Origin: Pelomonas aquatica | GTDB lineage: Bacteria; Pseudomonadota; Gammaproteobacteria; Burkholderiales; Burkholderiaceae_C | Direction: 5' to 3' | Assembly (NCBI RefSeq): GCF_026712205.1 | Contig: NZ_JAPPUW010000004.1 | Location: 1 to 64,000, forward strand | Length of the DNA: 64,000 bases | Shown here: in pieces, positions 50,673-59,038 of the stretch | Position numbering within the stretch: the stretch's first letter is position 1 | Layout of the letters: every line of letters begins with the position of its first letter | The notes under the pieces: model-generated | What the model was told of the DNA's origin: nothing | Databases searched by the model: none | Seen by the model: only the letters and a program-made list of their open reading frames with translations | Position numbers and translations under genes: made by a program

Positions 50673-51380
50673 TCAGGCCTCCTTCTTCGAAGAGAGGGTG
50701 ATTTTCTCGATGCGCTTCTCGGGATGCGCATTGACGACGATGCGGTGCACATAGATGCCCGGCAGGTGGACGGCGTCCGGGTCGATGTCGCCGGTCTCGA
50801 CGAGCTGCTCGACCTCGACGACGGTCAGCCTGCCGGCCATCGCCGCGGCCGGGTTGAAGTTGCGCGCCGTGCGGCGGAACACGAGGTTGCCGCTCTTGTC
50901 GGCCTTGTAGGCCTTGACCAGCGCCACGTCGGGCACCAACGCCTTCTCGAGGATGTAGGTGTGGCCGTCGAACTCGCGCGCCTCCTTGCCCTCGGCGATC
51001 AGCGTGCCGACGCCGGTGCGCACGAAGAAGGCCGGGATGCCGGCGCCGCCGGCACGCAGCTTCTCGGCCAGCGTGCCCTGGGGCGTGAATTCCAGCTCCA
51101 GCTCGCCGGCCAGGTATTGGCGCTCGAACTCCTTGTTCTCGCCGACATAGCTGGAGATCATCTTGCGGATCTGGCGCGTGGTCAGCAGCTGGCCGAGGCC
51201 GAAGCCGTCGACGCCGGCGTTGTTGGAGATGACCGTCAGGTCCTTGACGCCGCTGTCGCGCAGCGCGGCGATCAGCGCCTCGGGAATGCCGCACAGGCCG
51301 AAGCCGCCGACGGCCAGCATCTGCCCGTCCTGCACGACGCCGCGCAACGCCTCCTCGGCGCTCGGGTACACCTTGTTCAT
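50673..51380 (-). CDS. scoA: 3-oxoacid CoA-transferase subunit A
   Basis: This 235-aa alpha subunit has a normal start MNKVYPSAEEALRGVVQDGQ, the glycine-rich CoA loop VGGFGLCGIPEALI, ISNNAGVDGFGLGQLL and TPQGTLAEKLRAGGAGIPAF. Operon with scoB. Divergent from the PAS-LuxR gene at 51465, an arrangement that suggests that regulator once controlled scoAB. Confidence 0.94.
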   Translation of the reverse strand: MNKVYPSAEEALRGVVQDGQMLAVGGFGLCGIPEALIAALRDSGVKDLTVISNNAGVDGFGLGQLLTTRQIRKMISSYVGENKEFERQYLAGELELEFTPQGTLAEKLRAGGAGIPAFFVRTGVGTLIAEGKEAREFDGHTYILEKALVPDVALVKAYKADKSGNLVFRRTARNFNPAAAMAGRLTVVEVEQLVETGDIDPDAVHLPGIYVHRIVVNAHPEKRIEKITLSSKKEA

Positions 51381-51464
51381 GCCACTGGCCTCCTGGCAGT
51401 TTTGACAACGTCCGCAAGGGTACTATCGCCCGCCCTCAGCCGTCGATTACGCAAGATCGCCTAA

Positions 51465-52019
51465 GTGGAACCCGCCGCCCCCGACTACCGCAGCGCCTTC
51501 CAGCTGGCGCCGATCGGCCTGGTGCTGTAGGCGCATCGCCAGATCGTCGACTGCAACGAGCGCGTGCTGCAGATCTTCGGCGCGGCGCGCGAGCAGCTCG
51601 TGGGCCAGAGCTTCGCCGTCATGTACCCGAGCGCGGCCGAGTTCGAACGCACCGGCGAGCGCATCGTCGCCAGCCTGGACACCCTGGGCCACTATGCCGA
51701 CGACCGCGTCATGCGGCGGCTCGGCAGCGGCGAGCCGTTCTGGTGCCACGTCACCGGCCGTGCGCTGGACCCGGCCGACCCGCATGCCCGCGGCATCTGG
51801 AGCTTCGAGGACCTATCGGCCCGGCGCCAGATCACGGCCGACCTGACGCCGCGCGAGCGCGAGATCGCCGCCCTGCTCGTCGAGGGCCAGACCAGCAAGC
51901 TCATCGGCCGGCGCCTGGGCGTGAGCCCGCGCACGGTGGACATCTACCGCGGCCGGCTGATGAAGAAATACGCGGCGGCCAGCACGCCCGAGCTGATCCA
52001 CAAACTGTTGAGCGCATGA
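51465..52019 (+). pseudogene. PAS-LuxR regulator gene with an in-frame amber codon
   Basis: From GTG 51465 the frame reads VEPAAPDYRSAFQLAPIGLVL, then TAG (51528-51530), then AHRQIVDCNERVLQIFG and on through the PAS core (GQSFAVMYPSAAEFERTG, FWCHVTGRALDP, FEDLSARRQ) and a LuxR helix-turn-helix (LTPREREIAALLVEGQTSKLIGRRLGVSPRTVDIYR). The match continues smoothly past the stop, so one substitution (for example TCG to TAG) broke it. A shorter product could start at GTG 51564 (151 aa) with a cut PAS domain but a complete DNA-binding domain. Regulator of scoAB, by position only. Confidence 0.75.
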
Positions 52020-52049
52020 GCCACGCACGGCCGCCCGAAGCGGCTCATT

Positions 52050-52077
52050 CCCGCTTGGCGGGACAGCGCGTAGCGCG
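52050..52077 (+). promoter_or_regulatory. Paired hairpins in the DUF3667 leader
   Basis: CCCGC-TTG-GCGGG (52050-52062) is followed by a short GCGC-GTA-GCGC stem (52066-52076) in the 70-bp leader, just before GGTGCACCA and the ATG at 52090. It may act as terminator for the regulator gene or as a translational leader; no conclusion is possible from one copy. Confidence 0.4.
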
Positions 52078-52089
52078 AAGGGTGCACCA

Positions 52090-53049
52090 ATGAACCAAGC
52101 CGCACACGCCCCCGAGCTGCCCTACTGCCGCAACTGCCACTACACGCTGGCGACGCCGCGGCCCGTCTACTGCGGCCACTGCGGCCAGGAGACCGACCTG
52201 CATCCGCCCTCGTTGCGCGAGATGTTCACCGAGTACCTGGGCCATTACGTCGCCTTCGACGGCCCGCTGTGGCGCACGCTGTGGGCCCTGGTCTGCCTGC
52301 CCGGCCAGCTGACGGACGCCTATTTCCACGGCCAGCGGCGCCGCTATGTGCTGCCGCTGCGGGTCTATCTGAGTGCGAGCTTCCTGTTCTTCGTCGGCTC
52401 GCATCTGCTGTCGCACGAAGAGCCCGAACCGGAGCCGGACAAGGCCGCCGTCCAGCAGCCGGCGGCGGCGGACAAGGCGGTGCGGGTGAAGGTCAGGCCC
52501 GACATGTCGCCGGCCTCGGCCGCTGCGATGGCCGAGGCGCTGTCGCGCGGCGCCAGCGCGGCCGATGCCGACAAGCCGTCCCTGAGCGCCAGGATCGAAG
52601 GCTGCACGCAGGCGCAGGCCGCAAACTGCGCCCGCAGCGAACGCTGGCTCAATCGCCTGATCGGCCGGCTGGAGTCGATGACGCGCGAGCAGTTCATGAC
52701 GCGGATGCGGGCCTTGGCGCCCTACGGCATGCTGGCCATGCAGCCGGTGTTCGCCGCCCTGCTGCTGGCGATGTTTGCCGGCAGCGGGCGCCGCTACGCC
52801 GAGCACTTCGTCTTCTCGCTGCACAGCCACAGCCTGTGGTTCCTGGCCCTGCTGGTGGCCACCGTGACCGACCTCGAAGGCCTGATGAGCCTGGCCGTCT
52901 TCGGCCATGGCCTGCTCGCGATGCGCCGCGTCTACGGCCTGGGCTGGTTCGGCGCGATCTGGCGCGGCCTGCTGCTGAGTGTCGGCTACTTCGTGCTGCT
53001 GGGCCTCGTCGCGCTGGGCCTGATGGCCACCATCGCCATGACGGCCTGA
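52090..53049 (+). CDS. DUF3667 zinc-ribbon membrane protein
   Basis: This 319-aa protein starts with a zinc ribbon (YCRNCHYTLATPRPVYCGHCGQ, two CxxC pairs), then SLREMFTEYLGHYVAFDGPLWRTLWAL and RYVLPLRVYLSASFLFFVGS, typical of DUF3667. A variable charged stretch (about 110-205) is followed by about three C-terminal membrane helices. Function unknown. It is convergent with the oxygenase gene, 13 bp apart. Confidence 0.87.
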   Translation: MNQAAHAPELPYCRNCHYTLATPRPVYCGHCGQETDLHPPSLREMFTEYLGHYVAFDGPLWRTLWALVCLPGQLTDAYFHGQRRRYVLPLRVYLSASFLFFVGSHLLSHEEPEPEPDKAAVQQPAAADKAVRVKVRPDMSPASAAAMAEALSRGASAADADKPSLSARIEGCTQAQAANCARSERWLNRLIGRLESMTREQFMTRMRALAPYGMLAMQPVFAALLLAMFAGSGRRYAEHFVFSLHSHSLWFLALLVATVTDLEGLMSLAVFGHGLLAMRRVYGLGWFGAIWRGLLLSVGYFVLLGLVALGLMATIAMTA

Positions 53050-53062
53050 GCCGCCGCGGTAC

Positions 53063-53905
53063 TCAGGTGAACACGCCCTGGCGCAGCCACTTGGTCGCCA
53101 CCCACTTCTCGCCCTCGATGACGGGCGAGCCGCCGTGCAGGGTCTGCGTGGACGCGTGCGGCCGGTCGTAGCTGAAGAACACCGCATTGCCCTTGACCGG
53201 CGCGACGTCCAGGCCGATGTCCGGGAAGATCGTCGCGCCGCCGGCCACCGGCGTGTTCAGGTAGACGACCAGCGTGCCGACGCGCTGGCCGCCGCGCTTG
53301 AGGATGCCCGGCGTGCCGACGTGGCCGGGGTCGAAGTAGTCGTAGTGCGGCTGGTATTCGGCCCCGGGGCGGTAGCGCAGCACCTGCAGGCCCTCGCCGT
53401 TCTCGAGCGGCCAGCGCAGCAGCGTCGCGATGCGGGCCTCGACGCGCTGGATGAGCTCGGTCTCGCCACGCTCGAAGAACATGCCGTCGCTGGTGCGCGC
53501 GGCGTTCACCTCGCTGCCCTCGGCGCCAGTGGCCACGGTCTCGGAGCGCGCCAGGCGCCTGCCGGCGAGGGCGACGATGCCGTCGCATTCCTCCTCGCTC
53601 AGCAGGTCGCCGAAGACGATGACGCGCGGCTGGCGCAGCGCCATGACGACCTTGACCTGGCGGTCGCCGGCATCGATGACGGGCTCGAAGCGGCTCAGGT
53701 CGGGCTCGGGCAGGCCCGGCGTCGCGTCCGGCGGCGCGGTCAGCGTGGCCGACTGGCCCAGCGTGCGCGCCAGCGCCTGACGGGCGATGGTCTCGTCCCA
53801 GCCGCTGCCCAGCATCGCGGCCAGGATGTTCTCGGACGCATGGCCGACGCGGCTCTGCTCGGTGATCCACTCACAGAGTTCGGGGGTGATGACTTGCTGG
53901 CTCAT
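53063..53905 (-). CDS. Prolyl-4-hydroxylase-type 2OG-Fe(II) oxygenase
   Basis: This 280-aa enzyme has an N-terminal helical part (about 1-85, including SENILAAMLGSGWDETIARQAL, UBA-like) and a C-terminal double-stranded beta-helix. Iron ligands are His and Asp in YQPHYDYFDP and the distal His in STQTLHGGSPV; the Lys in GEKWVATKWLR binds 2-oxoglutarate. Peptidyl proline hydroxylation is likely, target unknown. The start MSQQVITPELCEW at 53905 lies 3 bp after the cloverleaf element, leaving no Shine-Dalgarno; an upstream in-frame ATG (53962) lies inside the element and would add 19 unrelated residues. Confidence 0.9.
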   Translation of the reverse strand: MSQQVITPELCEWITEQSRVGHASENILAAMLGSGWDETIARQALARTLGQSATLTAPPDATPGLPEPDLSRFEPVIDAGDRQVKVVMALRQPRVIVFGDLLSEEECDGIVALAGRRLARSETVATGAEGSEVNAARTSDGMFFERGETELIQRVEARIATLLRWPLENGEGLQVLRYRPGAEYQPHYDYFDPGHVGTPGILKRGGQRVGTLVVYLNTPVAGGATIFPDIGLDVAPVKGNAVFFSYDRPHASTQTLHGGSPVIEGEKWVATKWLRQGVFT

Positions 53906-53908
53906 GGA

Positions 53909-54178
53909 TAGGAGGCTGTCGGGCTTGGGGTCGGGTGCGCGCCGAGGCGAGTTGCGGGGCAAGGCCAGGCGCCGGCGAGGCGTTGGATTCTCTCCAACAA
54001 CGAGCCGGCAACGACGAATTGCCCCGCAAATCGCCTCGGCCCTTCGGGTTGGGCCTGCCAGGGGGCTGAGGCGTTGTTGCTCCTCCTCGCGGGCGCGAGC
54101 CCGCAGCGTCGTCGTCGCCTAGCCTCAGCCCCCTGGCAGGCCCAACGCGCACCCGACCCCAAGCCCGACAGCCTCCTA
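53909..54178. repeat. Four-way-junction palindromic element, copy B
   Basis: The outer arms 53909-53941 and 54146-54178 are a perfect 33-bp inverted repeat. Inside, with no unpaired base, come stem I (53942-53962 with 54019-54039, one mismatch), CCCTTCGGG (54040-54048) and a perfect 24-bp stem II (54049-54072 with 54122-54145). The stem I loop holds a further hairpin (CGTTGGA/TCCAAC region near 53981-53997); the stem II loop has GCGGGC-GCGA-GCCCGC (54089-54104). The layout is the same as in copy A at 779-1043, with diverged but still paired stems. It fills the space between yaaA and the oxygenase gene. Confidence 0.9.
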
Positions 54179-54949
54179 CCGACGGAAGACGAGTCGGTCG
54201 GCGGCGGAGACCTCGGGGGCCAGACGATACCCGTCCAGATCGAAGGCCTTGAGCCCTTCGGGCGTTTCAAGGCGTTGCTGGATCGCGTAGCGCGCCATCA
54301 GCCCGCGGGCCCGCTTGGCGAAGAAGCTGATGATCTTGTACTCGCCGTTCTTCCAGTCCTCGAACTGGCAGTCGACGACCCTCGGCTTCAGGGCCTTGCG
54401 GTCCGCGGCGCGGAAATACTCCTGCGACGCCAGGTTGACGATGACCGGCGCCTGCTCGCCCCTGGCGAGCTTGTTCAGGTGCAGGGCCAGGCGGTCGCCC
54501 CAGTAGTCGTAGAGGCTGGCGCCGCGCGGGTTGGCCAGCCGCGTGCCCATCTCCAGGCGATAGGGCTGCATGCGGTCCAGCGGGCGCAGGATGCCGTACA
54601 GGCCCGACAGCATGCGCAGATGCCGCTGCGCCCAGGCGATGTCGTCGCCGCTCAGCGTCTTCGCGTCCAGGCCGTCGTAGACGTCGCCGTTGAAGGCCAG
54701 CACGGCCGGCTTGCTGTTCCTGTCGGTGAAGCGCGGGCGCCAGGCGGCGTAGCGCTCGACGTTGAGCCGGGCCAGCGGCTCGGACAGGTCCATCAGCGCC
54801 CGCACGTCGGCGACGCTGCGCGTGCGCAGGAGGTCGATCAGCGCGGCGGTGTCGTCGAGAAACTGCGGCCGGGTCAGCGCATCGGCCAGTTCGGGCGGCG
54901 TCGGGGTGTCGTAGTCGAGCGACTTGGCGGGCGAGAGCAGCAACAGCAT
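54176..54949 (-). CDS. yaaA: Peroxide stress protein YaaA
   Basis: This 257-aa YaaA/DUF328 protein lowers free iron and protects DNA during peroxide stress. It has MLLLLSPAKSLDYDTP at the start, AVLAFNGDVYDGLDA, LRMLSGLYGILRPLD and VDCQFEDWKNGEYKIISFFAKRARG. Its TAG stop (54176-54178) is the first three bases of the cloverleaf element as read on the minus strand, so the element fixes where the protein ends. Confidence 0.95.
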   Translation of the reverse strand: MLLLLSPAKSLDYDTPTPPELADALTRPQFLDDTAALIDLLRTRSVADVRALMDLSEPLARLNVERYAAWRPRFTDRNSKPAVLAFNGDVYDGLDAKTLSGDDIAWAQRHLRMLSGLYGILRPLDRMQPYRLEMGTRLANPRGASLYDYWGDRLALHLNKLARGEQAPVIVNLASQEYFRAADRKALKPRVVDCQFEDWKNGEYKIISFFAKRARGLMARYAIQQRLETPEGLKAFDLDGYRLAPEVSAADRLVFRR

Positions 54950-55163
54950 GGGCGCGGATTTTGGCCCAGGCTCAGTGTCGGCCAGCCCGCCGCTCCAGCC
55001 ACTCGGACAGCCCCATGCCCGCCATGGCGGCCATCACGGGGGCGAGCGACGGATCCCGCGCACCCGCCCGATCCTCCTGCCGTCGCGCCGCGCGTCGGGA
55101 TCGAAAGGCATCGATTTCGGCCCGGCCAACATAATGAAAGCACCCGACCTTCAGGACCGCCGC

Positions 55164-56024
55164 ATGCCCGCCGCCATCCAAGCCTTCCACGACCCCGCCA
55201 CCGGCACGGTGAGTTATGTCGTGCACGACCCGGCCACCCGTCGGGCCGCCGTCATCGACCCGGTGCTGGACTACGACGCCGCCGCCGGCCGCACGTCCAC
55301 ACGCTCGGCCGACGCGCTGCTGGCGCATCTGCACGCGCACGAGCTGAACCTGCAATGGGTGCTGGAGACGCACGCCCATGCCGACCATCTGTCCGCCGCG
55401 CCCTATCTGAAGCAGCAGGCCGGCGGCCTGATCGCAATCGGCGAGCACATCCGCGGCGTGCAGGCCACCTTCGGCCGACTCTTCAACCGGCCCGTGGCCG
55501 ACGACGGCTTCGACCGCCTGCTGGGCGACGGCGAGCGCTTCCACATCGGCGGCATCGAGGCCACCGCGCTGCTCGTGCCCGGCCACACGCCGGCCGACCT
55601 GGCCTACCAGGTCGAGGACGCCGTCTTCGTCGGCGACACCCTCTTCATGCCCGACCTCGGCAGCGCCCGCGCGGACTTCCCCGGCGGCGACGCGGGCCAG
55701 CTCTACCGCTCGATGCAGCGCCTGCTGGCCCTGCCGCCCGAGACGCGGCTGTTCGTCTGCCACGACTACCCCGCCGGCCGCGAGGCGCGCTGGCAGACGA
55801 CGGTGGCCGCGCAGCGCGCCGCCAACATCCATATGCGCGACGGCGTCGGCGAGGCCGAGTTCGTCACGATGCGCCGCGCCCGCGACGCGACGCTGGGCGC
55901 GCCGGCACTGATGCTGCCGGCCCTGCAGGTGAACATCCGCGCCGGCCAATTGCCGCCGGCCGAGGCCAACGGCGTCGCCTATCTGCGCATCCCGCTCAAC
56001 GCGCTGCCGAACGGGCGCGCCTGA
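55164..56024 (+). CDS. Metallo-beta-lactamase-fold hydrolase (persulfide dioxygenase/Blh-like)
   Basis: This 286-aa protein has the metal-binding motif THAHADHLSAAPYLK, the later His in VPGHTPADLAYQ, the Asp in VFVGDTLFMPDLGSARADFPGGDA and the His in FVCHDYPAGREARW. This pattern fits the glyoxalase II / persulfide dioxygenase branch, including Blh proteins. Start MPAAIQAFHDPATG at 55164 has AGGA upstream; 55134 is an alternative. Its 3' end overlaps the DMT gene on the other strand by 29 bp. The 214 bp before it hold no convincing gene. Confidence 0.88.
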   Translation: MPAAIQAFHDPATGTVSYVVHDPATRRAAVIDPVLDYDAAAGRTSTRSADALLAHLHAHELNLQWVLETHAHADHLSAAPYLKQQAGGLIAIGEHIRGVQATFGRLFNRPVADDGFDRLLGDGERFHIGGIEATALLVPGHTPADLAYQVEDAVFVGDTLFMPDLGSARADFPGGDAGQLYRSMQRLLALPPETRLFVCHDYPAGREARWQTTVAAQRAANIHMRDGVGEAEFVTMRRARDATLGAPALMLPALQVNIRAGQLPPAEANGVAYLRIPLNALPNGRA

Positions 56025-56904
56025 TGAGCAGCAGCACGACGCCGACGAGCACGACGCCGGCGGCCAGCCATTCGTGGCCGCTGATCTGCTCGCCGGCCAG
56101 CATCACGCCCAGCAGCATCGCGATGACCGGATTCACGAAGGAATAGCTCGACGCCAGGCCCGCCGAGGCTTCGGCCAGCAGCACCATATAGGCGTTGAAG
56201 GCGACGAGGGAGCCGAACGCGACCAGATAGGCCCAGGCCCACAGCGCCTGCGGCTCGATGCGTTCCGGCAACGCCTCGCCGTGCAGCAGGCTCAGGCCCA
56301 TCAGCACCACGCCGCCGGCCAGCATCTCGCTGGCAAAGCCCATCGCGCCCGGCGCCAGCGGCCAGACCCGCTGCGACAGCACGCTGCCCACGGCCCAGCT
56401 GGCGCAGGCCACGCTGATCGCCACCAGCCCCGTCGGCGACGCGCCGAAGCCCTGACCCTGGGTCAGCAGCAGCACGCCCACCAGCCCGAAGGCGATGCCG
56501 AGGGACTCCAGCCGCGACGGCTTCTCGCCCCACAGCAGGTTGAGGCCGGCAATCATCAGCGGCATCACCGCGATGAAGGCCACGACCAGGCCCGAACCGA
56601 CGGTCTGCTCGGCCGTCGCCGTGCCGCCCATGCCGCCGCCGAGCATCAGCCCGCCGATGACGAGGGCATGCAGCCACTGCCTGCGGCCGGGCCAGGGCGC
56701 GCCGCGCCAGCGCATCCAGGTGGCCAGCAGCGCGCCGGCGACGAGGAAGCGGCTGCCCATCTGCAGGAAGGGCGGCAGGCTGACCAGCGCGACCTTGATG
56801 GCGAGATAGGTCGAGCCCCAGACCAGCCAGGTGGCGGCCAGGCAGAACAGCAGCCGGGTGCTGAGCATGGGGGCGGTCTTGAGCGGCAGCGTCGTCGTGT
56901 TCAT
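55996..56904 (-). CDS. EamA/DMT-family exporter (YedA-like)
   Basis: This 302-aa inner-membrane transporter has ten predicted helices in two EamA repeats: LAATWLVWGSTYLAIKVAL at the N-terminus and SYSFVNPVIAMLLGVMLAGEQISGHEWLAAGVVLVGVVLL at the end, close to YedA. It probably exports amino acids or metabolites. It is divergent from an Lrp-type regulator (start 57013), its likely controller. MPAMNTT at 56913 is an alternative start. Confidence 0.92.
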   Translation of the reverse strand: MNTTTLPLKTAPMLSTRLLFCLAATWLVWGSTYLAIKVALVSLPPFLQMGSRFLVAGALLATWMRWRGAPWPGRRQWLHALVIGGLMLGGGMGGTATAEQTVGSGLVVAFIAVMPLMIAGLNLLWGEKPSRLESLGIAFGLVGVLLLTQGQGFGASPTGLVAISVACASWAVGSVLSQRVWPLAPGAMGFASEMLAGGVVLMGLSLLHGEALPERIEPQALWAWAYLVAFGSLVAFNAYMVLLAEASAGLASSYSFVNPVIAMLLGVMLAGEQISGHEWLAAGVVLVGVVLLLIRRARSAAR

Positions 56905-57012
56905 GGCCGGCATCGTAGGAATTGCAGCCCGTTCGCGACATGGGCTCTTCAAGGTTGCAATGCCGAAGCGCCTTAGGATTGCTGGACATCAAGGCAGTTT
57001 GTGGAGATTTTC

Positions 57013-57522
57013 ATGCCCATCGAGCTGGACAGCCACGACCATCGCATCCTTGCCGAATTGCAGGCCGACGCCCGGCTGACGATGGCCGAACTGGGCCGCC
57101 GCGTGCACCTGAGCCAGCCGGCCGTGACCGAGCGCGTGCGCAAGCTGGAGGACGGCGGCGTCATCCGCGGCTACCGCGCCGTCGTCGACGCGGGCCGGCT
57201 GGGCTATGGCATCCGTGCCGTCATCCGCATCGGCAACACCGACGAGCCGGCGCTGCTGGCCGCGCTGGCGTCCAGCCCCGAGGTGCTGACGGCCTACGGC
57301 GTCACCGGCGAGGACAGCTGGATCCTCGAGATCGCCGTGCGCGACGTGGCCCATCTGAGCGCGCTGCTGGCGCGCTTCTGCCGGCAGACGCCGACGTCCA
57401 CGGCCATCATCCTGCGGGTGCTGCGCGAGCAGGCGCCGCTGAAGCCGCTGGCCACGGCAGCGACGGCACCGGCCCTTCAACCCGCAGCCGCCAAGAAAAA
57501 ACCTCGCCGCGGCGGGGCCTGA
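57013..57522 (+). CDS. Lrp/AsnC-family transcription regulator
   Basis: This 169-aa regulator has a winged-helix domain (LDSHDHRILAELQADARLTMAELGRRVHLSQPAVTERVRKLE, residues 5-45) and a RAM ligand domain (IRIGNTDEPALLAALASSPEVLTAYGVTGEDSWILEIAV). It ends in a Lys/Arg-rich tail (KKKPRRGG). Lrp proteins beside DMT exporters often sense the exported amino acid. ATG 57013 is chosen; GTG 57001 is in frame. Confidence 0.93.
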   Translation: MPIELDSHDHRILAELQADARLTMAELGRRVHLSQPAVTERVRKLEDGGVIRGYRAVVDAGRLGYGIRAVIRIGNTDEPALLAALASSPEVLTAYGVTGEDSWILEIAVRDVAHLSALLARFCRQTPTSTAIILRVLREQAPLKPLATAATAPALQPAAAKKKPRRGGA

Positions 57523-57543
57523 TCGCGGCCGCCGCGCGGCGGC

Positions 57544-58893
57544 TCACTTCACGAGCAGCGTGTTGACGGCGCCGACGTCCTCGGCGCGCAGCTGGCCCGA
57601 GGCCTGGCGCAGCTTCAGGCTGTTGACGACGACGTCGTAGCGCGCCTTGGCCAGGTCGCGCTGGGTCGTGTAGAGCTGGGTCTGCGCGTTCAGCACGTCG
57701 AGGTTGACGCGCACGCCGACCTTGTAGCCCAGCTGCGTGGCCTCCAGCGCCAGCTTGGTGGACGATTCGGCCGCCTCGAAGGCGCTGACCTGGGCCTTCA
57801 GCGACTGCACGCCGAAGAAGGCGCGGCGCGTGGCCTCGGAGACGCTGCGGCGCGCGAAGTCGAGGTCGTTGCGCGCCTTGTCTTCCAGCACCAGGGTCTC
57901 CTTGATGCGGTTCTGCGTCAGGCCACCGGTGTAGATCGGGTAGGTGAAGGTCAGGCCGACGCTGGCCGTCTTCGTCGTGCCGACGCCCGAGGCGACCGAG
58001 GCGGGGCCGTTCAGGCTGTTGTGCAGGTTCTGGCCGCCGAGCGTCGCGCTCGCGTCCAGCGTGGGCTTCTCGGCGGCGCGGGCGATCTGCGTGTCGAGCT
58101 GGGCCACCTCCAGGCCCAGGCGAGCCTTGCGGATGCCGGGGTGCTGGTCGTCGGCCGTGGCGACCCAGGTGTCGACGTTGTCGCTGGCCAGGGCCGGCAG
58201 GGCCACCGGCGTGGCCAGGCCCTTGGGCTGGACGCCGACGCGGCCGACGAACTGGTCCAGCGTCACGCGCTTCACGCGCAGGTCGTTGTCGGCGGCCAGT
58301 TCCTGGGCCACGGCGAGGTCGTAGCGAGCCTGGGCCTCGCGCGTGTCGGTGATGGTGGCGGTGCCGACCTCGAAGTTGCGCTTGGCCGACGCGAGCTGCT
58401 CGGCGATCGCGGCCTTGTTGGCCTGCGAGGTGGTCAGCGCGTCCTTGGCGGCCAGCACGTCGAAATAGGCCGTGGCCAGGCGCACGATCAGGTCCTGCTC
58501 GGCCGTCTCCAGGTCGGCCTGGGCCACGGCATAGCCGCGCCGGGCCTTGTCGATGCTCGGCGTGTTGGCGGCGTTGTAGACCGAATACTTGCCCTGCAGT
58601 CCGGCCGTCAGCGTCGTGCTGTTGACGCCCGAGGGGCCGCTGGGCGGCTCGGTGCGCGCCTGCGTGCCGGTGGCCGACAGGCCCAGCGTCGGGCGCAGCA
58701 GCGCATCGGCCTGGGCCGAGCGCGCGGCCGCGGCATCGGCCGAGGCCTTGGCGGCCAGGTAGGTGGCGTCATAGCCCCGTGCGGCGTCGTACAGCTCCTG
58801 CAGGCTCTGGGCCTGGGCCGCGCCGGCGAACAGGAAGCCGGCGGCGATGGCCAGCGGTTGCAGGGTCGGGCGGCGGGCATGGACGAAGGGCAT
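57544..58893 (-). CDS. TolC-family outer-membrane efflux protein
   Basis: This 449-aa protein has a signal peptide ending GAAQAQS, then two repeated helical hairpins of the OEP family: LQELYDAARGYDATYLAAKASADAA, FDVLAAKDALTTSQANKAA and GLTFTYPIYTGGLTQNRIKETLVLEDKARNDLDFARR. Trimeric exit duct for type I secretion or tripartite pumps. AGGA lies 8 nt before the ATG at 58893. It follows pcm and tetR on the same strand; a 145-bp gap separates it from pcm. Confidence 0.94.
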   Translation of the reverse strand: MPFVHARRPTLQPLAIAAGFLFAGAAQAQSLQELYDAARGYDATYLAAKASADAAAARSAQADALLRPTLGLSATGTQARTEPPSGPSGVNSTTLTAGLQGKYSVYNAANTPSIDKARRGYAVAQADLETAEQDLIVRLATAYFDVLAAKDALTTSQANKAAIAEQLASAKRNFEVGTATITDTREAQARYDLAVAQELAADNDLRVKRVTLDQFVGRVGVQPKGLATPVALPALASDNVDTWVATADDQHPGIRKARLGLEVAQLDTQIARAAEKPTLDASATLGGQNLHNSLNGPASVASGVGTTKTASVGLTFTYPIYTGGLTQNRIKETLVLEDKARNDLDFARRSVSEATRRAFFGVQSLKAQVSAFEAAESSTKLALEATQLGYKVGVRVNLDVLNAQTQLYTTQRDLAKARYDVVVNSLKLRQASGQLRAEDVGAVNTLLVK

Positions 58894-59038
58894 GGAATTC
58901 CTTGGCTGGAGCAATGATTTAAGCAGCGGCCGGGGTTATAGACGCAAAGCGCTCCGGTGACCGAAGGCATGCGACGACCTGCGCCCCCGAGGCCGGCAAT
59001 CGGCGTTTTGGGGCGATGGGCTGCATGCCGGCAGGTCC

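Noticed and set aside
54240-54265. Another CCCTTCGGG-like sequence, suspected third cloverleaf
   Set aside because: It lies inside yaaA coding sequence and has no flanking inverted arms.
54950-55163. Short minus-strand coding-like stretch ending ...SEWLERRAGRH at 54972
   Set aside because: Codon use is plausible and it sits just before yaaA on the same strand, but no start with a ribosome binding site could be found. It may be a gene remnant; not supported enough to list.
58894-59038. Possible promoter or small RNA between pcm and tolC
   Set aside because: The 145-bp gap has a slightly AT-rich part near 58915 but no clear -35/-10 pair or conserved hairpin.
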